Assembly: GCF_014204415.1 (NCBI RefSeq)
Contig: NZ_JACHLE010000001.1
Coordinates: forward strand, 1,178,001-1,242,000
Length of the DNA: 64,000 nt
Direction: 5' to 3'
Origin: Chryseobacterium defluvii
GTDB lineage: Bacteria > Bacteroidota > Bacteroidia > Flavobacteriales > Weeksellaceae
The notes under the pieces are model-generated. The model saw nothing but the letters and a program-made list of their open reading frames with translations. It was not told the origin of the DNA and did no database searches. The translations under genes and the position numbers were made by a program. Shown piece by piece: positions 1-9,004 of the stretch (its first letter is position 1; every line of letters begins with the position of its first letter).

Positions 1-1104
1 CAAATCGGGATTACTTTGATCGGAATCCTTCTCGGGATTTATTCCGGAGACAGACTTACGGCAGGTTTGGCAGATTATATCTCAAAATATGAGTTTTTGT
101 CTCCTTACTCTAACGGAATCTCCTCAGCACTTATTGTAATCATTATTACTTTTCTATCTATTGTTTTCGGAGAGCTGATTCCCAAAAGGCTGGGACTGAA
201 ATTTCCTGAAAAAATTGCCATGCTTGTTGCTAAACCGATGTATTGGCTTTCTATGCTTGCCTCTCCTTTCGTATGGCTTCTCACAATTACTAACGAGGGC
301 TTTCTAAAACTTTTCGGGATCAGCAGTGATGAAAAAGAAGCGGTGACCGAAGAGGAAATAAAATCCATCATTAAAGAAGGAAAGGAAGACGGAGTTATTG
401 AGGAAAAAGAACATGATGTCTTAAAGAATGCTTTTGAGCTGACCGACAGGAAGGTTAGTTCTCTTGCCACCCACCGTTCTAAAGTGGTCTTCCTAGATGC
501 TGATGACTGCTATAAAACCGTAAAAGAAAAACTCAAAAACAGTACCTATTCCACCTATCCCGTGACAGAAGGAAATAATCCTGATCATATTATAGGGATT
601 GTAAAGATGAGGGACCTGTTTGATCTGGATCATGACCATTTTAATCTACGTGAACACTTTAGAAAAGCGGTCTTCGTGAGTGAAAACTCATTCATCTATC
701 CGCTTATGGAAAGCTTTCAGAATAATAAATCCCATATTGCCATCGTGATCGACGAATACGGAACGACTAAAGGGATCATCACTCTCAACGATATTCTGGA
801 CGATCTGGTAGGCAATATTCCTGATGGTTTCGATAAGGAGCCGGAAATTATAAAACGAAACGAAAATTCATGGCTGATCGATGGGAAGTGCTCTATTTAT
901 GATTTTAAAAGGTATTTTAAATTAGAGATTGATGAAGGAGTTGAGAAAAACTTCGTCAGTGTTTCGGGGCTGTTCATTGGCGAGAGCGGAACTGTTCCCA
1001 AAACAGGAGACAAAATAAAGATAGGTAATCTGACCCTTGAGATCATTGACAAAGACGGAAACAGGATTGATAAGATACTGGCGATGAGGACGGATAATCA
1101 ATGA
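1..1104 (+). CDS. CNNM/CBS/CorC-type transporter (HlyC/CorC family), 5' truncated by window edge
   Basis: The frame is open from base 1, so the true start lies outside the window; the first visible Met is at base 16. The visible part has hydrophobic segments of a CNNM domain (about the first 85 residues), an acidic linker with EEEIKSIIKEGKEDG, then a CBS pair (the second ends near IDEYGTTKGIITLNDIL) and a C-terminal CorC_HlyC domain. Proteins of this family are inner-membrane proteins linked to Mg2+/Co2+ efflux; flavobacterial GldE has the same architecture. This copy is not next to gldD (which is at 58 kb), so a general hemolysin-family transporter is more likely than GldE. Confidence 0.9.
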   Translation, partial: QIGITLIGILLGIYSGDRLTAGLADYISKYEFLSPYSNGISSALIVIIITFLSIVFGELIPKRLGLKFPEKIAMLVAKPMYWLSMLASPFVWLLTITNEGFLKLFGISSDEKEAVTEEEIKSIIKEGKEDGVIEEKEHDVLKNAFELTDRKVSSLATHRSKVVFLDADDCYKTVKEKLKNSTYSTYPVTEGNNPDHIIGIVKMRDLFDLDHDHFNLREHFRKAVFVSENSFIYPLMESFQNNKSHIAIVIDEYGTTKGIITLNDILDDLVGNIPDGFDKEPEIIKRNENSWLIDGKCSIYDFKRYFKLEIDEGVEKNFVSVSGLFIGESGTVPKTGDKIKIGNLTLEIIDKDGNRIDKILAMRTDNQ

Positions 1105-1124
1105 TAAGGGATAAGGGATAAGGG
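1104..1124. repeat. short tandem repeat, ATAAGGG x3
   Basis: Three head-to-tail copies of the heptamer ATAAGGG lie directly at the stop codon of the transporter gene. The rest of the gap to 1311 is AT-rich and shows nothing else. Confidence 0.6.
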
Positions 1125-1311
1125 ATGAGTGATGGATTTGAGGTATTAAGGAATTTATGTTATTTACTTTATTATTCCTTAAACTTCGGGCTTTTCAATC
1201 ATTAAATTTAAATTTAGAGTATTATATTATTTTTAATTTGTAATTTTAAAGGAGTGAATCTATACAGAGAGGTTCTCCAACCATTTTTTAATCCCAAAAA
1301 TCTCAATAATT

Positions 1312-1599
1312 ATGGAAAATATAAAATTTGGAATATCTCCATATCAGGATGAATTGCAGATATTAATTAATGGAGAAAAGGCAGGCTATATGTCCATAGA
1401 GATCGATGGAAGACTGTTAATTGTATATTATACGAAACTAAACCCCGAACATGAAGGGAAAGGATATGCAAAAATGCTTTTGGATGAGCTTGTACGCTAT
1501 GCCGGAGAAAAAGATCTCCTGATCGATCCTGAATGCGACTTTGTAAGGCAGCAGTTCGAAAACCACCCCGAAAGGTATAAAGACATCTGGCATGCCTGA
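1312..1599 (+). CDS. small GNAT-type N-acetyltransferase (YjdJ/COG2388-like)
   Basis: A 95-residue protein. The central NPEHEGKGYAKMLLDEL stretch is the acetyl-CoA pyrophosphate-binding motif of small GNAT proteins. The C-terminal ECDFVRQQFENHPERY fits the short COG2388 branch, whose members are about 90-100 residues, so the length is normal. The acceptor substrate of this branch is generally unknown. It is convergent with the MBL hydrolase, the two stops being one base apart. Confidence 0.85.
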   Translation: MENIKFGISPYQDELQILINGEKAGYMSIEIDGRLLIVYYTKLNPEHEGKGYAKMLLDELVRYAGEKDLLIDPECDFVRQQFENHPERYKDIWHA

Positions 1600-1600
1600 G

Positions 1601-2695
1601 CTAATCTTCCCACCATGCTCTGAAATGATGATCTGATGTATTCAGATCCATAACTTCCCCGATCATTGGGGTAAGAATAGTTAGGTTTTTCTCTTTTCCA
1701 AGGCTTGTTACCCTTTTTAAAGGCTCATCCCAGGCATGAAGCGCCAATGCAAATTTGGAAGAGTGAACGGGAATGATATTTCTGGCATTAACGTCTATAC
1801 TTGCCTTGATCACATCTTCCGGAAGGGCATGTATGTATTTCCATGCATCGTTATACTGCCCGTTTTCAATAATGGCATAGTCAAAAGGGCCATAGGTATC
1901 CCCAATTATCTTAAAGTGGGTATCATAACCGCTGTCACCTCCTAAAAATATTTTTTTCGTAGGGGTCTCCAGTACATAAGAGGTCCATAATGTAACATTC
2001 CTTTTTACTTTTCTGCCTGAAAAATGCCTTGCCGGAGTAAAAGTGATCCTGATATGATTTTTCAGCTCACGGGATCCCCCCCATTCTTCTTCAATAAGCT
2101 GGTCTTCTTTATATCCCCATCTCTCCAGATGTGCACCTACTCCTAACGGCAATATTACTTTAGCGACTTTGTCTTTTATTGCTTTAACGGTCGGATAATC
2201 CAGATGATCGTAATGATCATGTGTAATAACCAGGTAATCCAGATGGGGAATGTCTGCCGGTTTAAAAATATCTGCTCCGGCAAAAGCTTTGTTAAAGTAT
2301 TTGAACGGTGATCCATAACCACTTAATACAGGATCTATGAGAAAAGAAACTCCGTCTGTCCGGATATAGTATGAAGAATGCCCTAACCAGATAAATACGT
2401 CTTCATCCTTAGAAAGTGCTGCCAGATCGGTATGAATAGACGGAATATTTTTCAAAGGTTTCAGAAGGGGATCTTTTTTGGCAAAAAAGAAGTTATATAT
2501 CACTCCCGGCATGCTGTATCCTTCTGTAAGAGAGGGGGTGTGGCTAAGGTTCTGAAATTGTCCATCCTTATAGTGTCCGGATTGCTGCATCCGCTTTAGC
2601 CTTTCTCCTTTTGGCTCAGCTCCGAAAACTTCCCTCGCGGTAATGATAAAATACAGTGCTGTTAAAATAACTATTGTAATAATTAAGTAAATCAT
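1601..2695 (-). CDS. MBL-fold metallohydrolase (NAPE-PLD/UlaG-like), membrane-anchored
   Basis: A metallo-beta-lactamase-fold hydrolase with the metal-binding motif HDHYDHLD and later conserved residues (GGDSGYD, PVHSSKF) typical of the NAPE-PLD-like branch. I place the start at the ATG at 2695, giving an N-terminal anchor MIYLIITIVILTALYFI followed by a periplasmic domain. An upstream ATG at 2791 is in frame, but the first residues it would add are encoded inside a copy of the dispersed AT-rich repeat and have a lysine-rich, unconserved character. Substrate unknown; NAPE-PLD homologues act on phosphodiesters. Confidence 0.88.
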   Translation of the reverse strand: MIYLIITIVILTALYFIITAREVFGAEPKGERLKRMQQSGHYKDGQFQNLSHTPSLTEGYSMPGVIYNFFFAKKDPLLKPLKNIPSIHTDLAALSKDEDVFIWLGHSSYYIRTDGVSFLIDPVLSGYGSPFKYFNKAFAGADIFKPADIPHLDYLVITHDHYDHLDYPTVKAIKDKVAKVILPLGVGAHLERWGYKEDQLIEEEWGGSRELKNHIRITFTPARHFSGRKVKRNVTLWTSYVLETPTKKIFLGGDSGYDTHFKIIGDTYGPFDYAIIENGQYNDAWKYIHALPEDVIKASIDVNARNIIPVHSSKFALALHAWDEPLKRVTSLGKEKNLTILTPMIGEVMDLNTSDHHFRAWWED

Positions 2696-2750
2696 TTTGT
2701 CTTTGAAAATAGGCCTCAAATGTATTAACTTTTTAGTATGTTTAAACTTT

Positions 2751-2900
2751 TTTAACCACAAAAGTTTCTTATTTATGAAACTCTTCTCCAAAAGTTTGTA
2801 TCCTGAAGTTCACATAAGAAGAATATTTCGACCGAACTTAATATTAGATTCAGGGGCTAGAGTGTACTCATTATACTTCTTAAAACCTTTTTGATTTATG
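2751..2900. repeat. dispersed AT-rich repeat family, copy 1 (partial)
   Basis: This stretch has the TTAACCACAAAAGT end and the internal GTTCACATAAG core that recur at 52.5, 58.4 and 62.1 kb. Its other end is not clear. It occupies much of the gap before the S41 peptidase gene. A GTCATGCTGAAAAGCATCT repeat follows at about 2918. Confidence 0.55.
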
Positions 2901-3114
2901 TTTTTTCATATATTTTGTCATGCTGAAAAGCATCTCCAAGTGTTTTATATTCCTTCTGAATGATAAACTGAATGCTATTAATTGTAAGTCTAAGCATGTC
3001 TATTCAACAGGTGACTGAAGTATTCATTCTGTATTTAACTAAAATTATAAAGATTTCAGAATAATTTATCAATCATTTCATCATTTAATACTCTCAAACT
3101 TTTAATTTAGCGGT

Positions 3115-4674
3115 TTGATAAAAAACCAAATTGCGTTGAAAAATTATTGGATCATTCTATCGGTTATTATTCTCGCTTCATGCTCGTCTGTCAGAAAGTA
3201 TAATAAGCAGACAGATACTCTGATCGCTCCGGATAGACTGAAGGAAGATGTAGATTATGCCTATCTTAAGCTTCAGAAAATGCATCCGCAGCTCTATTGG
3301 TATATCCCGAAGGAAGAATTGGACCATAAATTTGACAGCGTTAAACATACCATTAATAAGCCTCTTACACCGCTTCAATTTTATTTTAAATTGCAGCCGG
3401 TGATCGCAAGCATCCGGGAAGGACATCTTGCACTCAGGGTTCCCCGGAAAGAATTCACCAGAAAAGAGATAAGAACTTTAAAAAATAAAAAGGGAATGTT
3501 CGGGCGTTTCGAATATTACGTTCAGGATGATCACTTATATATTATTGAAAACAAAGATTTTCTGGAAGGCATAAAGCCGGGGACAGAAATAGTAGCCATC
3601 AATAATATTCCTGTTGCCGAATACCTGAAAAGATATAAAAGCCTGATCAGCAGCGACGGATACAATACCACTTTCCATCCTTATTTCCTAAAGGATATGT
3701 TCTTCAATTTTTATACTGCAGAAAAAGGAATAGCCGACAGCGCTATGATTGAAACGCTTTATCTTGATGAGAGGAAAACCTATACTTTAAAAAGGGAATC
3801 CAAATCTGAAACCGATCTGAAAAGGGATAAGGAACTGGAAAAACGTACTTCTGAGAAGAAAGTAAATGATTTTGTGGCATACAGCAATTCTTACAACCGG
3901 AATTTCACCTTTCTGGATAAGGACAGTGTGATCGCTTATGTGAAGGTAAGGAGTTTTTCCCGGAATTATTCGGATAAATTTTATAAGGAAACGTTTGCGA
4001 AAATTAAAAATGCAAAGACCTCTTACCTCATCCTCGATGTCCGTAATAATTATGGCGGCTCTCTATACGAGATCAACAACCTGTATTCTTATCTGGCTCC
4101 GGAGCCTTACGTCCTGATCAAACCCTCACAGCTCAGTTCCAGGAATACCCCTTTAAAAACGAATTATTTCAGAAAAAGCAGTGTTCTGGAATATGCCCTG
4201 AAAAGCCTTGCCTATCCGACCTATTTATTTGCCCAGGCATTCAGCACTTATAAAAAAGACGGAAAAGCCTATTATAAGATGAAGGCTGATAAGTCTACAA
4301 AGCCGAATAAAGATGCCTTTCATGGAAAAGTTTTCGTACTGATCAACGGCGGAAGCTTTTCTGCTTCTTCCATCATCACTGCCAAGCTTAAACATGACAA
4401 GCGAGCCGTCATTGTGGGTGAAGAAACGGGAGGTGCCAACGATGGTACTGTAGCCGGATTTTATTCTTATCAAAAGCTTCCTAATTCTAAAATAAGTTTG
4501 CCTATAGGATTACTCCTGGTACAGCCCAATATTACTTTCTCTAATACACAAAGAGGGGTCATGCCCAATGTCATTGTTCCCGAAAGCATTCAGGATATCA
4601 TCGATAAAAGAGATCCGCAACTGGATTGGGTAGTCAATGAGATTGCACGGGAAAAAAATATTTCTGCAAGATAA
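3115..4674 (+). CDS. S41-family peptidase lipoprotein (CTP/TSP-like)
   Basis: A 519-residue protein starting with TTG. The signal peptide ends in a lipobox, LASC with Cys at 23, so it is probably tethered to a membrane. A PDZ-like region is around residues 120-180, and the S41 protease core is in the C-terminal half: the LDVRNNYGG motif, then INGGSFSASS, which carries the likely nucleophilic Ser, then GEETGG. Members cleave C-terminal tails of periplasmic proteins; the target of this one is unknown. The YdcF-family gene starts ten bases after its stop, so they are likely cotranscribed. Confidence 0.88.
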   Translation: MIKNQIALKNYWIILSVIILASCSSVRKYNKQTDTLIAPDRLKEDVDYAYLKLQKMHPQLYWYIPKEELDHKFDSVKHTINKPLTPLQFYFKLQPVIASIREGHLALRVPRKEFTRKEIRTLKNKKGMFGRFEYYVQDDHLYIIENKDFLEGIKPGTEIVAINNIPVAEYLKRYKSLISSDGYNTTFHPYFLKDMFFNFYTAEKGIADSAMIETLYLDERKTYTLKRESKSETDLKRDKELEKRTSEKKVNDFVAYSNSYNRNFTFLDKDSVIAYVKVRSFSRNYSDKFYKETFAKIKNAKTSYLILDVRNNYGGSLYEINNLYSYLAPEPYVLIKPSQLSSRNTPLKTNYFRKSSVLEYALKSLAYPTYLFAQAFSTYKKDGKAYYKMKADKSTKPNKDAFHGKVFVLINGGSFSASSIITAKLKHDKRAVIVGEETGGANDGTVAGFYSYQKLPNSKISLPIGLLLVQPNITFSNTQRGVMPNVIVPESIQDIIDKRDPQLDWVVNEIAREKNISAR

Positions 4675-4684
4675 CGGCAATCTT

Positions 4685-5248
4685 ATGGCAAAAAACTTCC
4701 TGAAAGGGATCAAAATCCTATTGTCTTTATTGGTTATCTGGTTTGTTGCCCATTCTGTTTATAGTACGGCAGACGGATTATCTGATAATAAGCAGAAAGC
4801 TGATATCGCTGTAATCCTGGGAAGTAAGGTGAATGAAGACGGAACACTGTCCAAACGGCTTGAAAAAAGACTGGAAACCGGAATTGGCCTTTACAAAAAC
4901 CATCAGGTTAAAATGCTTCTGGTAAGCGGAGGCCTGGGCAAAGAAGGATTCTATGAAGGAGATAAAATGAAGGAGTTTTTAATCTCTAAGGGTATTCCCA
5001 ATTCTGTAATCCTGGTCGATAACTATGGAAATAATACCCGTGCAACGGTTGATAATACTTTGAAGTTAAGAGATCAATTAAAGTTTAACAGTCTGATTGT
5101 AGTCTCACAATATTTTCATGTTACCAGAACCAAAAAATTATTTAAGGATAAAGGCTTTGTAAATGTAAGCAGTGCATGCCCTGATTATTTTGAAGTAAGG
5201 GATATTTACTCCATGATAAGAGAATTTCCTGCTTATTATATGCAATAG
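4685..5248 (+). CDS. YdcF/SanA-type DUF218 membrane protein
   Basis: A 187-residue protein with an N-terminal membrane helix (ILLSLLVIWFVAHSVY) followed by a DUF218 domain: IAVILGSKV near the start, LLVSGG in the middle and NNTRATVDNT later, all conserved in this family. The ATG at 4685 is preferred over the in-frame ATG at 4637, which lies inside the upstream gene. SanA/YdcF proteins are associated with envelope integrity; the biochemical activity is not settled. Confidence 0.87.
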   Translation: MAKNFLKGIKILLSLLVIWFVAHSVYSTADGLSDNKQKADIAVILGSKVNEDGTLSKRLEKRLETGIGLYKNHQVKMLLVSGGLGKEGFYEGDKMKEFLISKGIPNSVILVDNYGNNTRATVDNTLKLRDQLKFNSLIVVSQYFHVTRTKKLFKDKGFVNVSSACPDYFEVRDIYSMIREFPAYYMQ

Positions 5249-5293
5249 TTTCGGGTTTTTCGGCGGGCTTTCAGCCCGCCGAAAAACCCGAAA
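5249..5293. terminator. strong bidirectional terminator
   Basis: A perfect 20-bp inverted repeat (5249-5268 with 5274-5293) around a 5-base loop sits between two convergent genes. It has a GC-rich core, CGGCGGGC, and A/T flanks, so it can end transcription in both directions. Confidence 0.9.
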
Positions 5294-5295
5294 CT

Positions 5296-5892
5296 TTATT
5301 TTTTCAATTGCAGGATAAGAGCTTCTACCTGATCAATATGCCTTCCGTAAAACCTTTTAAACCACCAGGTTCCCACGACAGACAGTGTAAATAATCCTAT
5401 TACAAGGGCACTGATGAGGGTAGTTGCAATCTGTATTTCCGTAAGGGGTACCGGGCGTGGAATAAACTCCAGTACAATAACCAGCTCACAAACCAGAAAG
5501 GGGGCAAAAGCTACATAAAATGACAGGTAATATTGCTTATTCAGGTTGAACTGATGTAATAATTCATTCAGGCCGTCATAGGTATTCAAAACAGGATTGC
5601 TCATTTCTTTATAAAGGGTAAAAAACTTACTGAAAAAGAAAAATGTGACAAACACCATAGAGGCAATTAATATGGCTACATAAAATTTAAATTTAAAAGG
5701 CGCTTCACACAAAGCAATCAATGCAAAAGAAAATATAAAAATGGCAACTGTGGACCAAAGCTCCATGCGCATATTTTTACGCATTTTTTCTAACGGGAGA
5801 TTGATCTTATTTTTATGTTCAATACTGATCTCGGGTGTTTCTTCAAAAGAATCATCTTCGTTCCAGGTATTTTTTAATTCGTCTATATTCAT
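5296..5892 (-). CDS. membrane protein downstream of ECF sigma factor (possible anti-sigma role)
   Basis: A 198-residue protein. The N-terminus (about 45 residues) is acidic and soluble and begins MNIDELKNTWNEDD. Four hydrophobic helices follow as two hairpins (roughly residues 45-90 and 120-175). The gene begins 24 bases after the stop of the sigma-factor gene and is almost certainly cotranscribed with it. That arrangement suggests a membrane regulator of the sigma factor, but I see no recognised anti-sigma motif, so the role is inferred from context only. Confidence 0.8.
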   Translation of the reverse strand: MNIDELKNTWNEDDSFEETPEISIEHKNKINLPLEKMRKNMRMELWSTVAIFIFSFALIALCEAPFKFKFYVAILIASMVFVTFFFFSKFFTLYKEMSNPVLNTYDGLNELLHQFNLNKQYYLSFYVAFAPFLVCELVIVLEFIPRPVPLTEIQIATTLISALVIGLFTLSVVGTWWFKRFYGRHIDQVEALILQLKK

Positions 5893-5916
5893 TGGTAGTG
5901 GTTTAAAAATTAATAT

Positions 5917-6411
5917 TTATTTTGTGTTTAAGATATCTTTCAGTTTATTTTTGGCGCGGTTCATTTTTACCCTTACATTTCCCTCGGAGATCCCCATCTG
6001 TTCCGCGATCTGTTTTCCGGAAAAATCTTCCAGGTAATAGAAAATAAATGCCTTATCAATGGGATTTAGCTGATGGATCGCGTTGTACATTTCAATCAGT
6101 TTTTCTTCTTTTTCGTGGTCATATTCATCCTGTACAATCCTGTAATTGGAAAAGTCTTCATTGGCAATAAAGCTTCTTTTCTTTTCCGACTTCAGGAAAA
6201 CAATAGCGGTATTCAAAGCAATTCTGTAAAGCCAGGTTGAAAACTCGCTCTGTCCTTTAAATCCCGGATAAGCCTTCCAGACCTGATAGGTGATTTCCTG
6301 AAAAAGATCATCACGGTCATCTTTATCGTCCATATACATTTTGGAAATCTTAAAAATGACTCCTTTATGTTTTTCGATTCTGTTTAAAAATTCCTGTTCT
6401 GTTGAGGTCAT
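5917..6411 (-). CDS. ECF-type RNA polymerase sigma factor
   Basis: A 164-residue sigma-70-family protein with region 2 (DDLFQEITYQVWKAYPGF, then FSTWLYRIALNTA) and region 4 (LEDFSGKQIAEQMGISEGN followed by VRVKMNRAKNKL). Its length is typical for ECF sigma factors, which lack regions 1 and 3. It redirects RNA polymerase to a small regulon in response to a signal that is not visible here. The membrane protein downstream is the obvious candidate regulator. Confidence 0.92.
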   Translation of the reverse strand: MTSTEQEFLNRIEKHKGVIFKISKMYMDDKDDRDDLFQEITYQVWKAYPGFKGQSEFSTWLYRIALNTAIVFLKSEKKRSFIANEDFSNYRIVQDEYDHEKEEKLIEMYNAIHQLNPIDKAFIFYYLEDFSGKQIAEQMGISEGNVRVKMNRAKNKLKDILNTK

Positions 6412-6825
6412 GGCTTATTACTCTGTAGAGTTAGTTCCGGGAAAAAATAATTGTTACAAATTTTTCAAAAAATAATAAAAACCCGGCAGAAAATTTCCGC
6501 CGGATCTTTACTTTACTATCTTAAACTAAAACATTTTTTCGTTATACTAAACGATTACGATTCTTCTTTACAGAGTAATCACTCCTCCGGAATAGTAATG
6601 TGAGTTATGATGTTCATAGTCTTTGTCATACTGTAAGCATCTGAATTAAGCATAAAAAGGCAGTGTTTAGATTCTTTCTTCGTCAGAATGATCAGAGTGA
6701 GAAATCTTTTTTATAGTCTTTATCATACAGAAAACATCTCCTCTATTATTTGGATTACAGGCAATGGGAAAATATTATGTCATTAATGATACACAATATT
6801 TGTATACGGTTAAGCAGATTTAAAA
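6412..6825. other. 414-bp intergenic region with GTCAT-type repeats
   Basis: No gene is seen. It holds the gapN terminator (6477-6505) and two direct copies of a 27-base motif of the form ATAGTCTTTGTCATACTG...CATCT (6616-6642 and 6713-6739, imperfect), with a TCAGAATGATCAGAGTGAG segment between them. These belong to the same loose repeat class as sequences near 2918, 25.5 kb and 37.9 kb. Confidence 0.6.
6477..6505 (-). terminator. terminator downstream of gapN
   Basis: Hairpin arms 6483-6492 and 6494-6503 (CCGGC core, one G-U pair when read on the minus strand), followed on the minus strand by a T run. It lies about 320 bases past the gapN stop. Confidence 0.65.
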
Positions 6826-8448
6826 TTAAAAAATATAATCCGTACTCAGGAAATTAGAATCATGTTCCCTCACAATGGTATTAAGTAAGTTTTTATTGGA
6901 TTCCGTTAGTTTGGCGGCCACCAATGACCTGATCGAGAATGAGCGCAATGCGTCAAAAACAGATAATGTTCCCTCCGCACTATCTTTTCTTCCTGTAAAC
7001 GGGAACACATCCGGCCCTCTCTGCGCCTGGCAATTGATGTTCACACGGCTTACAAGATTCACAAACGGATCGATCAGCCTTGATACTTCCTGCGGATCTT
7101 CACTGAAAATACTCACCTGCATCCCGTGGGAAGCATTCACCTGATAATCAACAGGCTCTTCAATATCATCAAAAGGAACCACAGGAATGACAGGCCCGAA
7201 CTGTTCTTCGTGGTAAAGCCTCATCTCGCTATTCACAGGATATACCACTGCAGGAAAAACAAATGAGGCTTTATTATAACCCCCATTTTCATTCAATACT
7301 TTAGCACCTTTAGCTAATGCATCATCGATACATTCTTTAAGATAATCAGGTTTATTTGTTTCGGGAAGCGGTGTGATCTTTACATCTTTTTCCCATGGCA
7401 GGCCGGGTTTTAGAGCCGAAACTGCAGCAGTCAGCTTTTCTGTAAATTCGGCAGCCACTTCTTTTTGAACAAATATCAGCTTAAGGGCGGTACAGCGCTG
7501 TCCGTTAAAAGAAAGTGCTCCCAGGACGCATTCATTTACTGCAACATCCAGATCGGCATTTTTAGTGACAATAGCAGCGTTTTTGGCATCCAAACTTAAG
7601 ATTGCTCTTAAGCGGTTGACCTTCGGATGCAGTTTCTTCAATCCATTGGCCACTTTACTAGACCCGATGAACGCCAAAACATTTACCTTACCGCTTTCCA
7701 TGATCGGGGTAATTATTTCCGAGCCTTTACCATACAGTGTGTTGACGGTACCTTTAGGAAATGCTTCTTTAAATGCATTTAGGAGAGGATAATGGGCCAG
7801 AACACCATGTTTAGGAAGCTTGAACAAAATTGTATTCCCCATGATCAGTGCGGGGATTAAGGTAGTGAAGATCTCATTTAAAGGATAATTGAACGGTCCC
7901 ATACTCAAAACCACCCCTAATGGTGCCCTTCTTATCTGGGCTATAGTTCCTTCTGCCTGCTGAAAACGTGAAGATTCACGATCAAGATCTTTCAGCGCAT
8001 CAATGGTTTGATTAATATAATCTACCGTACGGTCAAATTCCTTGGTGGCATCTGGTAATGTTTTCCCGATTTCCCACATCAGCAGCCTGATGACAAGATC
8101 ACGTTCCCGGATCATCAGGTACACAAATTTCTGCATGCATTTGATGCGGCCTTCCACGGACATTGTCGGCCATTCGCCAAGGCCATTATTATAAGCACTG
8201 ACACTGGCGTCAAGAGCTTCCATTGCTTCTTTGGGAGTGGTATTGGGGATGCTTCCCAACAGTTTTCTTTCCAGTCCATTTTCCGTGGGAAGGCAAACCG
8301 GGGAATATACGTTGGTTACTTCTCCTTTCCATTCTACCAGTTCACCATTCAACAGATAGGTTCTCTGGTGGATCTCAGGGACTTTATATTCTTCGGGGAT
8401 TTCGTTTTCGCTTTTAAAAATGTCTTGAAATGACTGTGCTGAACTCAT
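6826..8448 (-). CDS. gapN: NADP-dependent glyceraldehyde-3-phosphate dehydrogenase (non-phosphorylating)
   Basis: A 540-residue aldehyde dehydrogenase of the long GapN type found in Flavobacteriia. The catalytic Cys is in FNGQRCTALK, the cofactor region is around MGPFNYPLNE and FIGSSKVA, and the conserved C-terminal signature is GPDVFPFTGRKDSAEGT. It oxidises glyceraldehyde 3-phosphate directly to 3-phosphoglycerate with NADP+, giving NADPH at the cost of an ATP. Monocistronic: the upstream gene is 96 bases away and a terminator follows downstream. Confidence 0.9.
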   Translation of the reverse strand: MSSAQSFQDIFKSENEIPEEYKVPEIHQRTYLLNGELVEWKGEVTNVYSPVCLPTENGLERKLLGSIPNTTPKEAMEALDASVSAYNNGLGEWPTMSVEGRIKCMQKFVYLMIRERDLVIRLLMWEIGKTLPDATKEFDRTVDYINQTIDALKDLDRESSRFQQAEGTIAQIRRAPLGVVLSMGPFNYPLNEIFTTLIPALIMGNTILFKLPKHGVLAHYPLLNAFKEAFPKGTVNTLYGKGSEIITPIMESGKVNVLAFIGSSKVANGLKKLHPKVNRLRAILSLDAKNAAIVTKNADLDVAVNECVLGALSFNGQRCTALKLIFVQKEVAAEFTEKLTAAVSALKPGLPWEKDVKITPLPETNKPDYLKECIDDALAKGAKVLNENGGYNKASFVFPAVVYPVNSEMRLYHEEQFGPVIPVVPFDDIEEPVDYQVNASHGMQVSIFSEDPQEVSRLIDPFVNLVSRVNINCQAQRGPDVFPFTGRKDSAEGTLSVFDALRSFSIRSLVAAKLTESNKNLLNTIVREHDSNFLSTDYIF

Positions 8449-8544
8449 AGATCTTTGCTTATTTTTTGAAGAATAAAGGTAGAGGTTAAAATTTACTTAC
8501 CTATAGGCTCTTTAATAGATTTAGTCTATTTGAAAATAAAATGG

Positions 8545-8997
8545 TTAGGCGTCTCCACCAATTCCATTGAATTCCCTGGTAGAATAATGTAAAAAAAGTA
8601 AAATCAACAAATCTTCAGCTGAATCTTCAGCCTCAATACTAAAAAAAGAATCTTTAAACCATTTTTTATGGGTTCGAATTTCTACAATTAACCTGCCTTT
8701 TTCAAATAATTGATTTATTCTGCCTAATTTAAAATGATAGATCTTCACATTTTCACCAGATTTAATAATTCTCTCTTTCGCCAGATCTGTAAAATAAACC
8801 ACCTTTTCAAAATCCATAAACTCTGCATCATTCCCCAAAAAGCCTACATTTTTAATGTTGTACTTTTTTGAATGGAGAATAAGAGCATACCTTATAGAAA
8901 AAACTTTAATTTCTTCAATAATTCTCCCCAGTTCAGAATTGTCTTCTGAAAACAGGATTAAATTCGTCTTATCATTTCGGGCTGTATATTTTTTCAA
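8545..8997 (-). CDS. conserved hypothetical protein, end of TPR cluster
   Basis: A 150-residue protein without signal peptide or membrane segments and rich in predicted beta strands (KIYHFKLGRINQLFEKGR, RLIVEIRTHKKWF). I do not recognise the family. It starts seven bases after the stop of the TPR-protein gene, so it is the third gene of an operon 10525 -> 8545. Its lack of an export signal contrasts with the TPR protein. Confidence 0.75.
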   Translation of the reverse strand: MKKYTARNDKTNLILFSEDNSELGRIIEEIKVFSIRYALILHSKKYNIKNVGFLGNDAEFMDFEKVVYFTDLAKERIIKSGENVKIYHFKLGRINQLFEKGRLIVEIRTHKKWFKDSFFSIEAEDSAEDLLILLFLHYSTREFNGIGGDA

Positions 8998-9004
8998 AAG
9001 AAGA

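Noticed and set aside
1-1104. Calling the first gene gldE
   Set aside because: The architecture fits, but gldD is 57 kb away and other hemolysin-family members look the same.
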